Source: Streptomyces sp. WAC 04229 (GTDB taxonomy: Bacteria > Actinomycetota > Actinomycetes > Streptomycetales > Streptomycetaceae). Taken from it: DNA of 43,483 nucleotides. Below, piece after piece: positions 17,093 to 26,644 of this stretch. Each line of letters opens with the position of its first letter. Position 1 is the stretch's first letter. The position numbers and the translations under genes are program-made. The stretch lies in the NCBI RefSeq assembly GCF_003947455.1, contig NZ_QHJH01000052.1:1-43483 (forward strand). Direction: 5' to 3'. Under the pieces are notes generated by a model. That model did not search any database and was not told the origin of the DNA. It worked only from the letters and a program-made list of their open reading frames with translations.

Positions 17093-18892
17093 CTACTTCT
17101 TGAGGAAGACCCGCGTCACGTCCACGTAGCTCGAGTCCGAGCTGTAGCGGATGCCGCCGATGTTCGAACCGAAGATCTGGAAGACCTTGGTGTAGTAGAT
17201 CGGGGCGGCCGGGTTGACTTCCTTGGAGATGTACTCGTTCAGCTCGGCCCAGCCCTTCGTGGCCTCCGCCGGGTCGGTGATCTTCTGGATGCGCTTGATC
17301 TCGGAGTTCACGTGGTCGTCGTTGATGTGCGAGTAGTTCGACGCACCGTCCTGGATCTGCGTGCCGTCGTAGGACGGCGGGATGACCGTGGAGGCGGACG
17401 GCCAGTCCTGGCCCCAGCCGGTCATGTAGAGGTCGTAGCCGTTCTTGACCTTGCCGACCTGCTCGTACCAGGTGGCGGAGTCGATCTCCTTCTTCTGGAT
17501 GTCCAGACCGATCTTCTCCAGCGCGGTCGCGATCAGGACGGCCTGCTTCTGCCGGGTCGGCGTGTTGCCGTAGGCGTAGACGAGGCTCTTGCCCTCGAAG
17601 CCGCCCTCCTTGATCAGCTTCTTGGCGGCCTCGATGTCACCGTTCGGCTTCTTCGCCCGGTTGAACGGGTCGAACTCGCCGTCGTAGCCCGGGGTCGTGG
17701 GCGACATCAGGGAGTTGGCGACCTCACCGCCGTAGGCGCCACCGTCGGCCTTGAAGACCGAGTCGGAGGGCAGCGCCAGGGTGATCGCGTCACGGAGCTT
17801 CTTGTCCTTGATGCGGTCCAGGTTGAAGTTGAGCTGCCACACGTACGGGGCGTAGCCCTGGATGGTGCGGTTCTGCATCGCCTGCTTGTCGCCGACGACC
17901 TTCTGGAGCTGGGTGGTGGCGACCTGGCCCGTGAACATCATCGCGTTCTTGGCCTCGCCCTGGTCGGCGAGGAGGGTCTTGGTCTGGTCCTCGTCGTCGT
18001 GGTTCATCGAGATGTTGAACCCGTCGACGTACTGGTGGCGCACCGAGTCGGACTTGGGGTCCCACTGGGTGTTCTTGACCAGCTTCATCGACTTGCCCGG
18101 CTTGAAGTCGGCGATCTTGTACGGGCCGACGGCCACGGGGGCGTTGTCGTACTTCTCCTTGGTGTCCGTCTCCTCGGGCACGACGCTGTAACCGGGCATG
18201 GTCAGCATCTGCGGGACGTCCGGACGGGCTTCCTTGAAGTGGAAGACGATCGTCTTGTCGTCCGGCGTCTCCAGGACGGTGTCGGGCAGGTGCTTGCCCT
18301 TGTCCGGACCCGCGTAGGCGTCGCGGTAGGTGGTGCCGTCACCGGACAGCCACTGCTGGAGGTAGGTCGGGCCGTCGGTGATGTAGTTCGAGTACAGGCG
18401 CTCGACCGTGTTGCGGATGTCCGCGGAGTTGATCGGGTTCCCGTTCGCGTCCTTCAGGTTGTCCTTGAGGGTGTACGTCCAGGTCTTGCCGCCCTCGGAG
18501 GACTTGCCCGCGTCGGTGGCGAGGTCGCCCACGACGGTCAGGTTGCCGTTCTCGTCCTCGTCGTACTGGGTCAGGCCGCGGAAGATGAGGCGGCTGAGCA
18601 GCTTGCCGTCCGAGACGTAGATCTGCCCCGGGTCCAGGTGCGAGAAGTCAGCCTCCTGGTAGACGGTCGCGACGCCGCCCGGCTTGGCGCCCTCGACGTC
18701 GGGGGCCGGACCGGTGGACGCCGCGGCGTCACCGATCTTGACCGGCTTCGACTGCGACTTGGCGTCCTCCTTCTGCTTGCTGTTGTCCTTGGAGGAGCTG
18801 TCGCTGCCACCACCGCAGGCGGTGAGAGTCAGTGCGCCGGCGGCGACCGCGACTATGGCGGCCGTGGCGGTGCGGTTACGGAAGATGCTCAT
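17093..18892 (-). CDS. bldKB: BldK oligopeptide-binding lipoprotein
   Basis: The protein has 599 residues. The signal peptide MSIFRNRTATAAIVAVAAGA ends in lipobox LTLTAC, giving lipidated C26. A Ser/Lys/Asp-rich linker of about 45 residues precedes the SBP_bac_5 fold. The length and N-terminus fit BldKB of S. coelicolor, the receptor for an extracellular signal in the bld cascade. I chose the ATG at 18892; an upstream in-frame extension to 19048 has no signal-peptide logic and overlaps the upstream gene's end. The ribosome site is weak (GGTGG about 13 bases upstream). It is second in the operon, not first as in canonical Opp operons. Confidence 0.9.
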   Translation of the reverse strand: MSIFRNRTATAAIVAVAAGALTLTACGGGSDSSSKDNSKQKEDAKSQSKPVKIGDAAASTGPAPDVEGAKPGGVATVYQEADFSHLDPGQIYVSDGKLLSRLIFRGLTQYDEDENGNLTVVGDLATDAGKSSEGGKTWTYTLKDNLKDANGNPINSADIRNTVERLYSNYITDGPTYLQQWLSGDGTTYRDAYAGPDKGKHLPDTVLETPDDKTIVFHFKEARPDVPQMLTMPGYSVVPEETDTKEKYDNAPVAVGPYKIADFKPGKSMKLVKNTQWDPKSDSVRHQYVDGFNISMNHDDEDQTKTLLADQGEAKNAMMFTGQVATTQLQKVVGDKQAMQNRTIQGYAPYVWQLNFNLDRIKDKKLRDAITLALPSDSVFKADGGAYGGEVANSLMSPTTPGYDGEFDPFNRAKKPNGDIEAAKKLIKEGGFEGKSLVYAYGNTPTRQKQAVLIATALEKIGLDIQKKEIDSATWYEQVGKVKNGYDLYMTGWGQDWPSASTVIPPSYDGTQIQDGASNYSHINDDHVNSEIKRIQKITDPAEATKGWAELNEYISKEVNPAAPIYYTKVFQIFGSNIGGIRYSSDSSYVDVTRVFLKK

Positions 18893-18986
18893 AGGGACGA
18901 ATCCACCTGCCTGTGAGTAGTGAGCACTGCTGGTACGTGGCCGGGGCCGGGCTGAGCGGCACCGAACCGGCCGGGCGAGGATGTGG

Positions 18987-18998
18987 GGGGATATCCCC
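18987..18998. promoter_or_regulatory. 12-bp palindrome between bldKA and bldKB
   Basis: GGGGATATCCCC lies 6 bp downstream of the bldKA stop within the 112-bp spacer before bldKB. It could be part of an RNA hairpin or a binding site for an internal promoter. No other support was seen. Confidence 0.25.
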
Positions 18999-19004
18999 TG
19001 GATC

Positions 19005-20036
19005 TCAGCGGTTCGTCTTGGGATCGAAGGCGTCCCGTACCGAGTCACCGAGGAGGTTGAAGGCCACCATGAAGATCACCATGGCCACTCCGGGGAAGAG
19101 CATGTAGTACGGATCCTGCTCGACGATGTTGGCGCCGATGGCGAACATCCGTCCCCAGTCCGGCGTGGGCTCGACGTACCCCACGCCCACGAAGGACAGG
19201 AACGCGATGCTGAGGATGGTGCTCGGCAACGTGAGCGTCGCCTGTACCAGCGTCGGGGTGACGATGTTGGGCAGCAGTTCCTTACGGAGGATGCGCCAGG
19301 GCGAGGCCCCGGAGATGCGCGCCGCCTCGATGAACTCCCGGTCGCGCAGGGACATCGTGGCACCGCGGACGATGCGGGCCATGCTCATCCATCCCAGGAA
19401 GGAGAGCACGATGATGATCGCGCTGGCGCGCACGTAGGTGGGCGTCTCCTTGTCCGGGGCGACGAACACCGTGGTGATGACGGGCATCGCCGCGACGAAG
19501 AACAGCTGGTTGGGCAGGGCCATGAAGAAGTCGGTGATCCGGCCGAGCCAGTAGTCGATCTTCCCGCCGAAGTAGCCGCCGGCGAGGCCGATCAGGACAC
19601 CCAGCACCGTCATGATGAGGGTGGCGGCCAGTGCCGTGGCCATCGAGTTGCGCATGCCGTACAGCAGCTGCGTGAACACGTCCCGGCCCAGGCCCGGTTC
19701 GATACCGAACCAGAACTCGCCGTCGATGCCGCCGAACGGTGCGGCGGGCATGGTGAACATGTCCAGCAGCTCGGGATTGTCCTGCCCGTAGAGCGTGTAC
19801 GGGTCCTTGCCGTACACCATCGAGATCAGCGGAGCCGCCGCCGCGACCACGAAGAAGAACAGGACGATGCAGGCAGAGATCACACCGGCGCGGTCGCGCT
19901 TGAAGCGCGCCCACATCAACTGCCCGGGCGTGCGCCCTTCCGGCTCCTTGGTCTCCGGGGCGTCACCCTGCGGCGCGCTCTCTTTGTCCAAGACGGAAGA
20001 GGCTTCAGCACCCTCAATCTCGATTGGACTCGTCAT
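19005..20036 (-). CDS. bldKA: BldK oligopeptide transporter permease (C type)
   Basis: The protein has 343 residues. It has an N-terminal cytoplasmic arm with the OppC_N sequence GQLMWARFKRDRAGV, a first helix, a long external loop (about residues 70-115, containing FGIEPGLGRDVFTQLLYG), then five helices. The EAA loop is FIEAARISGASPWRILRKELLPN and the end is LGDSVRDAFDPK. It is the first gene of bldK, placed ahead of the binding protein as in S. coelicolor. The ATG at 20036 has GGACG seven bases upstream. A long untranslated leader with a small ORF precedes it. Confidence 0.88.
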   Translation of the reverse strand: MTSPIEIEGAEASSVLDKESAPQGDAPETKEPEGRTPGQLMWARFKRDRAGVISACIVLFFFVVAAAAPLISMVYGKDPYTLYGQDNPELLDMFTMPAAPFGGIDGEFWFGIEPGLGRDVFTQLLYGMRNSMATALAATLIMTVLGVLIGLAGGYFGGKIDYWLGRITDFFMALPNQLFFVAAMPVITTVFVAPDKETPTYVRASAIIIVLSFLGWMSMARIVRGATMSLRDREFIEAARISGASPWRILRKELLPNIVTPTLVQATLTLPSTILSIAFLSFVGVGYVEPTPDWGRMFAIGANIVEQDPYYMLFPGVAMVIFMVAFNLLGDSVRDAFDPKTNR

Positions 20037-20204
20037 GATTCGTCCATTTCACAGGTTGGAGGTCGTCGGGAGTGCACGAGTCCGACGGCCTTCGCACGGC
20101 GTACGTCTTTCGCAGCGCGCGAGGGGAACAACGACTCAGGGGCGGCACCGCCCCCTGGAGAACCCTGGCTCGCGGTCGGAACCACCGACCGACGGCACGC
20201 GTCG

Positions 20205-20327
20205 TCAAGGAAGTTGGCGACGCCTCGCCGCTGCCGCATCATCCGTGACGGCACGGAACGTACCCGCGGGGCCTACACCTGCCATCGGGAACGATGCGAC
20301 CCATATGGCGCTTGTGGCACCTCGCAT
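20205..20327 (-). CDS. Small leader ORF resembling a binding-protein N-terminus
   Basis: An ATG at 20325-20327 preceded by GAGGAGG opens a 40-residue frame beginning MRGATSAIWVAS and ending at a TGA at 20205-20207. The first 12 codons parallel those of the second transporter's binding protein (MRGATHAKWAAC): codons 2-5 encode the same residues R-G-A-T but each uses a different synonymous codon. After residue 12 the likeness stops and no signal peptide or lipobox follows. It is either a relic of a former binding-protein gene or a true leader peptide of bldK. Expression is inferred only from the ribosome site. Confidence 0.45.
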   Translation of the reverse strand: MRGATSAIWVASFPMAGVGPAGTFRAVTDDAAAARRRQLP

Positions 20328-20505
20328 GGGTTCCTCCTCATGAATCCGCTGGTTCACCGCAAAGAGGAGCACGCGACACATCCCGGCCACTCACCGATGA
20401 CCGGAGACCGCCTGGCGTCCTCGTGCTCGCGAGCCTGCGCCCCGTCAGCGCGTGACCCGTTTATCCGAGCTCTACGCGCCTAACTATCTGCCATCCTCCG
20501 GCTAA

Positions 20506-20534
20506 CGAACCACAGGTTCGAGGTCTCGGTTCGA
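20506..20534. promoter_or_regulatory. GGTTCG half-sites in the bldK promoter region
   Basis: CGAACC (20506-20511) and GGTTCG (20515-20520) form an inverted repeat with a 3-base centre. A further GGTTCGA lies at 20528-20534, 13 bp from the preceding GGTTCGA at 20515. This lies about 190 bp upstream of the leader ORF start and looks like a regulator-binding cluster. The factor is unknown. Confidence 0.35.
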
Positions 20535-20629
20535 TCACAGATAGGGGCCAGATCTTTCAAAATCCGGACAAAGGGTTTGGTGCGAGATCGCTGCGAAACG
20601 GACTTGTTACACATCTAACGGGAGTCACT

Positions 20630-20644
20630 GTCCGTATAACGGAC
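20630..20644. promoter_or_regulatory. Inverted repeat GTCCGT-ATA-ACGGAC
   Basis: Six-base arms with a 3-base AT centre, followed directly by GGACGTCCGC, the same ten bases found beside the palindrome ahead of the second transporter (13661-13670). It is in the AT-richer part of the bldK upstream region. A shared regulator for both peptide transporters is possible but the word is short and GC-rich. Confidence 0.3.
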
Positions 20645-20845
20645 GTCCGCGCGACAGAAATTGATTGCGCGTGACCCTCGGGAGGTGCAAGCTGACAGAC
20701 AGCTCTGTCTCGCGTCGGACTCGGACCTCGTCCTCGAGCGCGATGCCCCGGGTGCTCCCGCGCAGGTTAGTGCCGACGGGACCGCCCGGCGCCGGACCGC
20801 GGCAAAATCGAGGGTTTTCCCTACCTGTTCGCTTCGGCCATACGA

Positions 20846-20888
20846 AACGGCACCGGACACCACGTCAGCCGTGGTGTCCGGTGCCGTT
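20846..20888 (-). terminator. typA terminator
   Basis: Perfect 19-bp arms at 20846-20864 and 20870-20888 with a 5-base loop TCAGC start 13 bp after the typA stop. In the typA direction a short T-run (CGTTTCG) lies at the base of the stem. This is the most stable hairpin in the window. Confidence 0.9.
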
Positions 20889-20901
20889 CGCTACGGGAGG
20901 G

Positions 20902-22809
<1,908 letters not shown>

Positions 22810-22951
22810 ATGAGGCGTACTCCCGGAGGGTGTGAGGACGGCCCTCGCGTACGTCCGTGTCACGCGGGCCTGCCGGGCGGTACATGCCACGGCCTCACCC
22901 AATGGTACGGGGCCCCGGGCACTGGGGCTTGCCGGGAGGGTGTGGGCGGCC

Positions 22952-25183
22952 TCAGGACGAGGGCGTGGCCGAGGGCCGGGAGCCGTTCGCACCCTTCTTC
23001 AGGAAGCCCATGTCCTGGTAGACCGGCGTCTCGAAGCCGAAGGCGCCCGCGTTGGCGAGGTTCTTGCGGGCCGCGATCAGCTGGGGGCGCTGGTAGAGCG
23101 GGATGGAGCCGGCCGCCGCCCAGATCCGCGAGTCGGCCTTGCGCAGCAGGTCCCGCGCCTCCCCCTCGTCCAGGGTCCCCATGGCCCGGTCGAAGAGCTG
23201 GTCGACCTGGTCGGTGCCGACCCGGGTGTAGTTCTGCGCGACGTTCAGGGAGCCGTCGGCGGCCGGGACGGGCTTGGCGTAGATGGGGCGGGCGTCGGTG
23301 GCCGGGAAGGCGGAGGCGGGCCACGAGTAGAGCGCCAGGTCGTACTCGCCGGAGGCGATGTGGTCCTTGAAGTAGCTCTCGTCCGGCACCTTGGTGATGT
23401 CGGTGCCGACGCCGATCTTCTCCAGCATGTCCGAGACACGGTCGGCGACGGTGCGCAGCGCGTCGGAGCCCGGACCCGAGGGGAGCACGAAGCGCAGGGT
23501 GAGCGCCTTGCCGTCCTTGGCGACGGGGGCCTCGGCGGCGGCCGGGGCGGCGGTGCCCTTGGGGGCGTAGGCGCCGGGGGCGCCGCCCTGCGCGGTGTTC
23601 TTGCCGCTGCTGTGCTTCTCGCCGCTCTCCTGGTCGGTGCCGTCGTCCTCGTTCCCGGCGCCGCCCTCGTTCTTGCCGTCGTTCTTCTCGTCCTCGCCGA
23701 CGATGTACGTCCCGTCGTCGTCGCCGTCCTCGGACTTCTTGCCCTCGCCGTCCTTGTCGCCCTCGGCGCCGGCCGCCTTCTCGCCCTCCTTGCGCTTCTT
23801 CACCGGGCCGCCGGGCACCCATCCCGCGTCCGCGAGCAGGGCCCTGGCCTCCTTGGCGTTCTGCTCGCCGAGCGCGCCGCTGCCGTCGGCGTAGGCGGGC
23901 TGACCGGCCAGCGCGATGTGGCTGCCGACCGGCTCGGCCGGCAGTCCCAGCGGCCCCAGGACCGCCTTGGCCAGCTTCCCCCGGTCCAGGGCGCGGGCCA
24001 CGGCGCGGCGGACGCGCTCGTCGGCGAGGGGACCGTCGGCGCCGTTGAGGGCGAGCTGGGTGTAGGCGGGCTCCAGGGACTTGCGCACCTCGAAGCCGCT
24101 CAGCGCACGCTGCCTGCGTTCCCGCTTGGCCAGCGCCTCCTCCCGCTCCTCGCGGGCGAGGGTCTCCTCGTCGGCGGCGTCCTCGTCGGAGCCCTTGGCG
24201 ATCGCCCAGGAGCGCAGCGCCTGCGCGGCGGACCTGCCCTGCCGGCTCGCGGAGGGGCTGCCCTGCGGGCCCATCAGCGGGGTGCCGGTGCCGGCGTCGC
24301 GGGGACCGGCGGCCACGGCGACCTCCTCGGCGGTCTCCGGGTCGATCTCCGCGAGGTCGAGCTCGCCCGCCGCGAGCTGGGAGATCCGCTTCTCGCGGGG
24401 GACGGAGCGCAGGACGATCTGCTCCAGCTTGGCCGGCTCGCCCCACCAGCGCGGGTTTCCGGCGAGGACGACCTCGTCCTCCTTGGTGTCGACCTCCTTG
24501 ACCGCGAAGGGCCCGGCGGTCGTCTTCAGCTCGCGGCGGGCGCCGTCGTTGAAGGCGTCGGGGGTGCCCATGACGTCCTTCGGGTACAGCGGCGTGAACA
24601 GGGACTTCCAGTCGGCGTAGGGCCGGCTGAAGGTGACCTTGACCTCCAGGTCGTCGCCGCCGCGCTCGATCTTCTCGATGCGGTCGTAGCCGGCGTTGCG
24701 GGCGGTCCAGTACGCGCTGTCCTTGCCGGACAGGGCGCGCCACTGGGCGGCGAAGTCGGCGGCGCCGATCTCCCGGCCGTCGCTCCAGACCGCCTGCTGG
24801 TTCAGCTTGTACACGACGACCTGTTTGGGCTCGGTGTCGACGACCTCGGCGGACTCCAGGTAGTCGGGGTTGCGGACCGGGCGGCCGGTCTCGTCCGTCC
24901 GGTACATCGAGGGCAGCACGGCCTGCGCGACGCGGGTCGTGGTCGCGTCGGCGTCGGACTGGAAGGCGTTCAGGGTCTCCGGCACGGAGTCCGCGGCCCA
25001 GCGCAGGGTGCCGCCGTCGGCGATCCGGGCGCGGGCCGCGGCTGCGGTGTCCGGCCCGGCGAGCGGCTTGCCCTTCGGCTCCTCGGAGGTGCAGGCGGCC
25101 AGCGCGGGGACCGCGAGCGCGCCCGCGGTGAGGAAGGCGACCGAGCGCATCACAGCGCGCGGTCCGACGCCGACGTGGGACAT
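22952..25183 (-). CDS. Orphan oligopeptide-binding lipoprotein with acidic insertion
   Basis: The protein has 743 residues. The signal peptide ends with lipobox ALAAC, giving lipidated C31. The SBP_bac_5 fold is split: the first part (about 40-305) includes VWSDGREIGAADFAAQWRAL, and the second resumes with LRFVLPSGPGSDALR near residue 570. Between them are a charged Glu/Arg stretch (about 335-365), a conserved segment with ALDRGKLAKAVLG, and a strongly acidic, disordered insertion rich in Glu, Asp, Gly and Lys (about 475-560). GGAGGTAG seven bases before the ATG at 25183 decides the start. No permease or ATPase gene is adjacent, so it may work with BldK or another importer. Typical family length is 500-600. 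Confidence 0.88.
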   Translation of the reverse strand: MSHVGVGPRAVMRSVAFLTAGALAVPALAACTSEEPKGKPLAGPDTAAAARARIADGGTLRWAADSVPETLNAFQSDADATTTRVAQAVLPSMYRTDETGRPVRNPDYLESAEVVDTEPKQVVVYKLNQQAVWSDGREIGAADFAAQWRALSGKDSAYWTARNAGYDRIEKIERGGDDLEVKVTFSRPYADWKSLFTPLYPKDVMGTPDAFNDGARRELKTTAGPFAVKEVDTKEDEVVLAGNPRWWGEPAKLEQIVLRSVPREKRISQLAAGELDLAEIDPETAEEVAVAAGPRDAGTGTPLMGPQGSPSASRQGRSAAQALRSWAIAKGSDEDAADEETLAREEREEALAKRERRQRALSGFEVRKSLEPAYTQLALNGADGPLADERVRRAVARALDRGKLAKAVLGPLGLPAEPVGSHIALAGQPAYADGSGALGEQNAKEARALLADAGWVPGGPVKKRKEGEKAAGAEGDKDGEGKKSEDGDDDGTYIVGEDEKNDGKNEGGAGNEDDGTDQESGEKHSSGKNTAQGGAPGAYAPKGTAAPAAAEAPVAKDGKALTLRFVLPSGPGSDALRTVADRVSDMLEKIGVGTDITKVPDESYFKDHIASGEYDLALYSWPASAFPATDARPIYAKPVPAADGSLNVAQNYTRVGTDQVDQLFDRAMGTLDEGEARDLLRKADSRIWAAAGSIPLYQRPQLIAARKNLANAGAFGFETPVYQDMGFLKKGANGSRPSATPSS

Positions 25184-25489
25184 CTCTGCTACCTCCGGAA
25201 GGCCGCGGGCGCGGTGATCGCTTTAGCGGTATTTGGAGTTGATCATTTGTATTCAGCCGGTCTGTGGCCACTGAAGGGGAAAGGATTCGGCAACGGAGGG
25301 CGACACGTCGGCGACGGCGGGTAAGGCCACCCGAGTGGAGCAACGGACCCAGGAGTGCGTCCACGCGCCTCGGTCAATCGGTGCACATCCCTTCCCACCG
25401 GCGGGTGTGACGCGCAACACTCGCAGGCGCATGAACGTCGCCGTCCAAGGCCGGCCTCTGGCCGCGGCCGAAGGAAGTGAGGTCACGTC
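25184..25489. promoter_or_regulatory. Divergent promoter region, binding lipoprotein / sdh operon
   Basis: This 306-bp spacer separates two divergent units. Bases 25220-25255 are clearly AT-richer than the surroundings (TATTTGGAGTTGATCATTTG) and probably hold the promoter of the lipoprotein gene. The half nearer the sdh side is GC-rich. No Rex-type or other known operator was recognised, and no RNA gene. Confidence 0.4.
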
Positions 25490-25780
25490 ATGTCCGTGCA
25501 CGAGGAACTGACAAGGATCCAGCACACCCTCGACGACCTGTCCCGCTCGGTGGGCCGCCTGGAACAGCAGGTCGGCAGCGGGGGCCTGGAGATCCGCCGG
25601 GTCCGCACCGATGCCGAGCACCTGCGCGAGAGCGTCGCGCTGCTGCGGGAGGCCGCCGCCTCGCCGGACGCGCCGAAGCGGCCCGACCTCGTCACCATCT
25701 CCGACGATCCGTACGACCTCTCGCTGTGGACGGACACGGACGACGAGGGACTGGGCGCCCGTGACCGCCACGCCCCCTGA
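25490..25780 (+). CDS. Small coiled-coil protein at the head of the sdh operon
   Basis: The protein has 96 residues. Residues 1-60 are helical with a heptad-like pattern (HEELTRIQHTLDDLSRSVGRLEQQV) and probably form a coiled coil. The tail is acidic (TDTDDEGLG). There is no membrane segment or catalytic motif. The ATG at 25490 has GGAAGTGAGG upstream. It is 27 bp ahead of the sdh anchor gene and on the same strand, so it is probably co-transcribed. I do not recognise a named family; a scaffolding or assembly role is only a guess from context. Confidence 0.8.
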   Translation: MSVHEELTRIQHTLDDLSRSVGRLEQQVGSGGLEIRRVRTDAEHLRESVALLREAAASPDAPKRPDLVTISDDPYDLSLWTDTDDEGLGARDRHAP

Positions 25781-25807
25781 ACCCGCCCCGACGACCGGAG
25801 TCGCCCA

Positions 25808-26644
25808 GTGGCCACTGGTACCGAACCTCCAGACACCGACCCCCATCCCCGGGGCGGCGGCGTCCACACCCCGACGCGCGCCGCCATCCGCGCCCCGCAC
25901 CTGCGCACCGACCGCTGGTGGCTGGCCCCGGCCGCCACCGCCGCGGGCCTGCTGGCCTTCGTCGTCTACTCGACCTGGCGGGCCTTCGCCAACGCGGACT
26001 ACTACGCGGCCCCGTACGTCTCGCCCTTCTACTCCCCCTGCCTGGCGGAGAACTGCGAGCCGATGCGCGGCGGACCCAACTGGGAGCTGTTCGGCGGGTG
26101 GTGGGGCATCTCCCCCGCCATCATCATCCTGGTCTTCCCGCTCGGCTTCCGCCTGACCTGCTACTACTACCGCAAGGCCTACTACCGCGGCTTCTGGGCC
26201 TCCCCACCCGCCTGCGCCGTGGCCGAACCGCACCGGAAGTACACCGGCGAGACCCGCTTCCCGCTCATCCTGCAGAACGTCCACCGGTACTTCTTCTACG
26301 CGGCGCTGCTGGTCGCCCTGATCCTCACCTACGACACCGTGCTCGCCTTCCGCGACGAGGACTACGCGTGGGGCCACATGGGCCTGGGCACCCTGGTGTT
26401 CCTCGCCAACATCGTGCTGATCTGGGCGTACACCCTCTCCTGCCACTCCTGCCGGCACGTCGTCGGCGGCAAGCTCAAGCACTTCTCCCGGCATCCCGTG
26501 CGCTACCGGATGTGGCAGTGGGTCGGGAAGCTCAACGCCCGGCACATGCAGCTCGCGTGGGCGTCGCTGGTGAGCGTGGGGGTCGCCGACCTCTACGTGT
26601 ATCTCGTCGCGTCCGGTGCCTTCGACGATCCGAGGTTCTTCTGA
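25808..26644 (+). CDS. sdhC: Succinate dehydrogenase membrane anchor, Sdh1 type
   Basis: The protein has 278 residues. About five membrane helices are seen (near 38-60, 98-120, 158-182, 193-215 and 245-268). Histidines at or near helix ends (NVHRYFFY, WGHMGLG, CHSCRHVV, NARHMQL) could ligate heme or line the quinone site. Size, helix count and the anchor-flavoprotein-FeS gene order match the mycobacterial Sdh1 class rather than the two-subunit SdhC/SdhD anchor. The GTG start at 25808 has CGGAG about 8 bases upstream. The stop overlaps the sdhA start by one base (TGATG). Symbol given by role; the genome likely has a second sdh operon. Confidence 0.85.
   Translation: MATGTEPPDTDPHPRGGGVHTPTRAAIRAPHLRTDRWWLAPAATAAGLLAFVVYSTWRAFANADYYAAPYVSPFYSPCLAENCEPMRGGPNWELFGGWWGISPAIIILVFPLGFRLTCYYYRKAYYRGFWASPPACAVAEPHRKYTGETRFPLILQNVHRYFFYAALLVALILTYDTVLAFRDEDYAWGHMGLGTLVFLANIVLIWAYTLSCHSCRHVVGGKLKHFSRHPVRYRMWQWVGKLNARHMQLAWASLVSVGVADLYVYLVASGAFDDPRFF

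Larger units (their letters stand above)
20037..20845. other. Long bldK leader and promoter region
   Basis: About 800 bp separate bldKA from the typA terminator. Contents, in the bldK direction: an AT-richer stretch at 20460-20640 that probably holds the promoter; symmetrical GGTTCG and GTCCGT sites (listed separately); a small ORF at 20327-20205 with a strong ribosome site; then two hairpins, GGTCGG/CCGACC at 20174-20190 and a GC-rich one at 20137-20157. No -10/-35 pair could be chosen with confidence, and no known riboswitch or RNA gene was recognised. Confidence 0.6.

Noticed and set aside
15986..18916. A 976-codon open frame on the + strand opposite bldKB and bldKC
   Set aside because: Antisense shadow; bldKB on the other strand has a signal peptide, lipobox and family motifs.
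20515..20534. GGTTCGA words resembling a tRNA T-arm
   Set aside because: No acceptor stem, anticodon arm or cloverleaf could be built around them; better explained as repeated regulatory half-sites.
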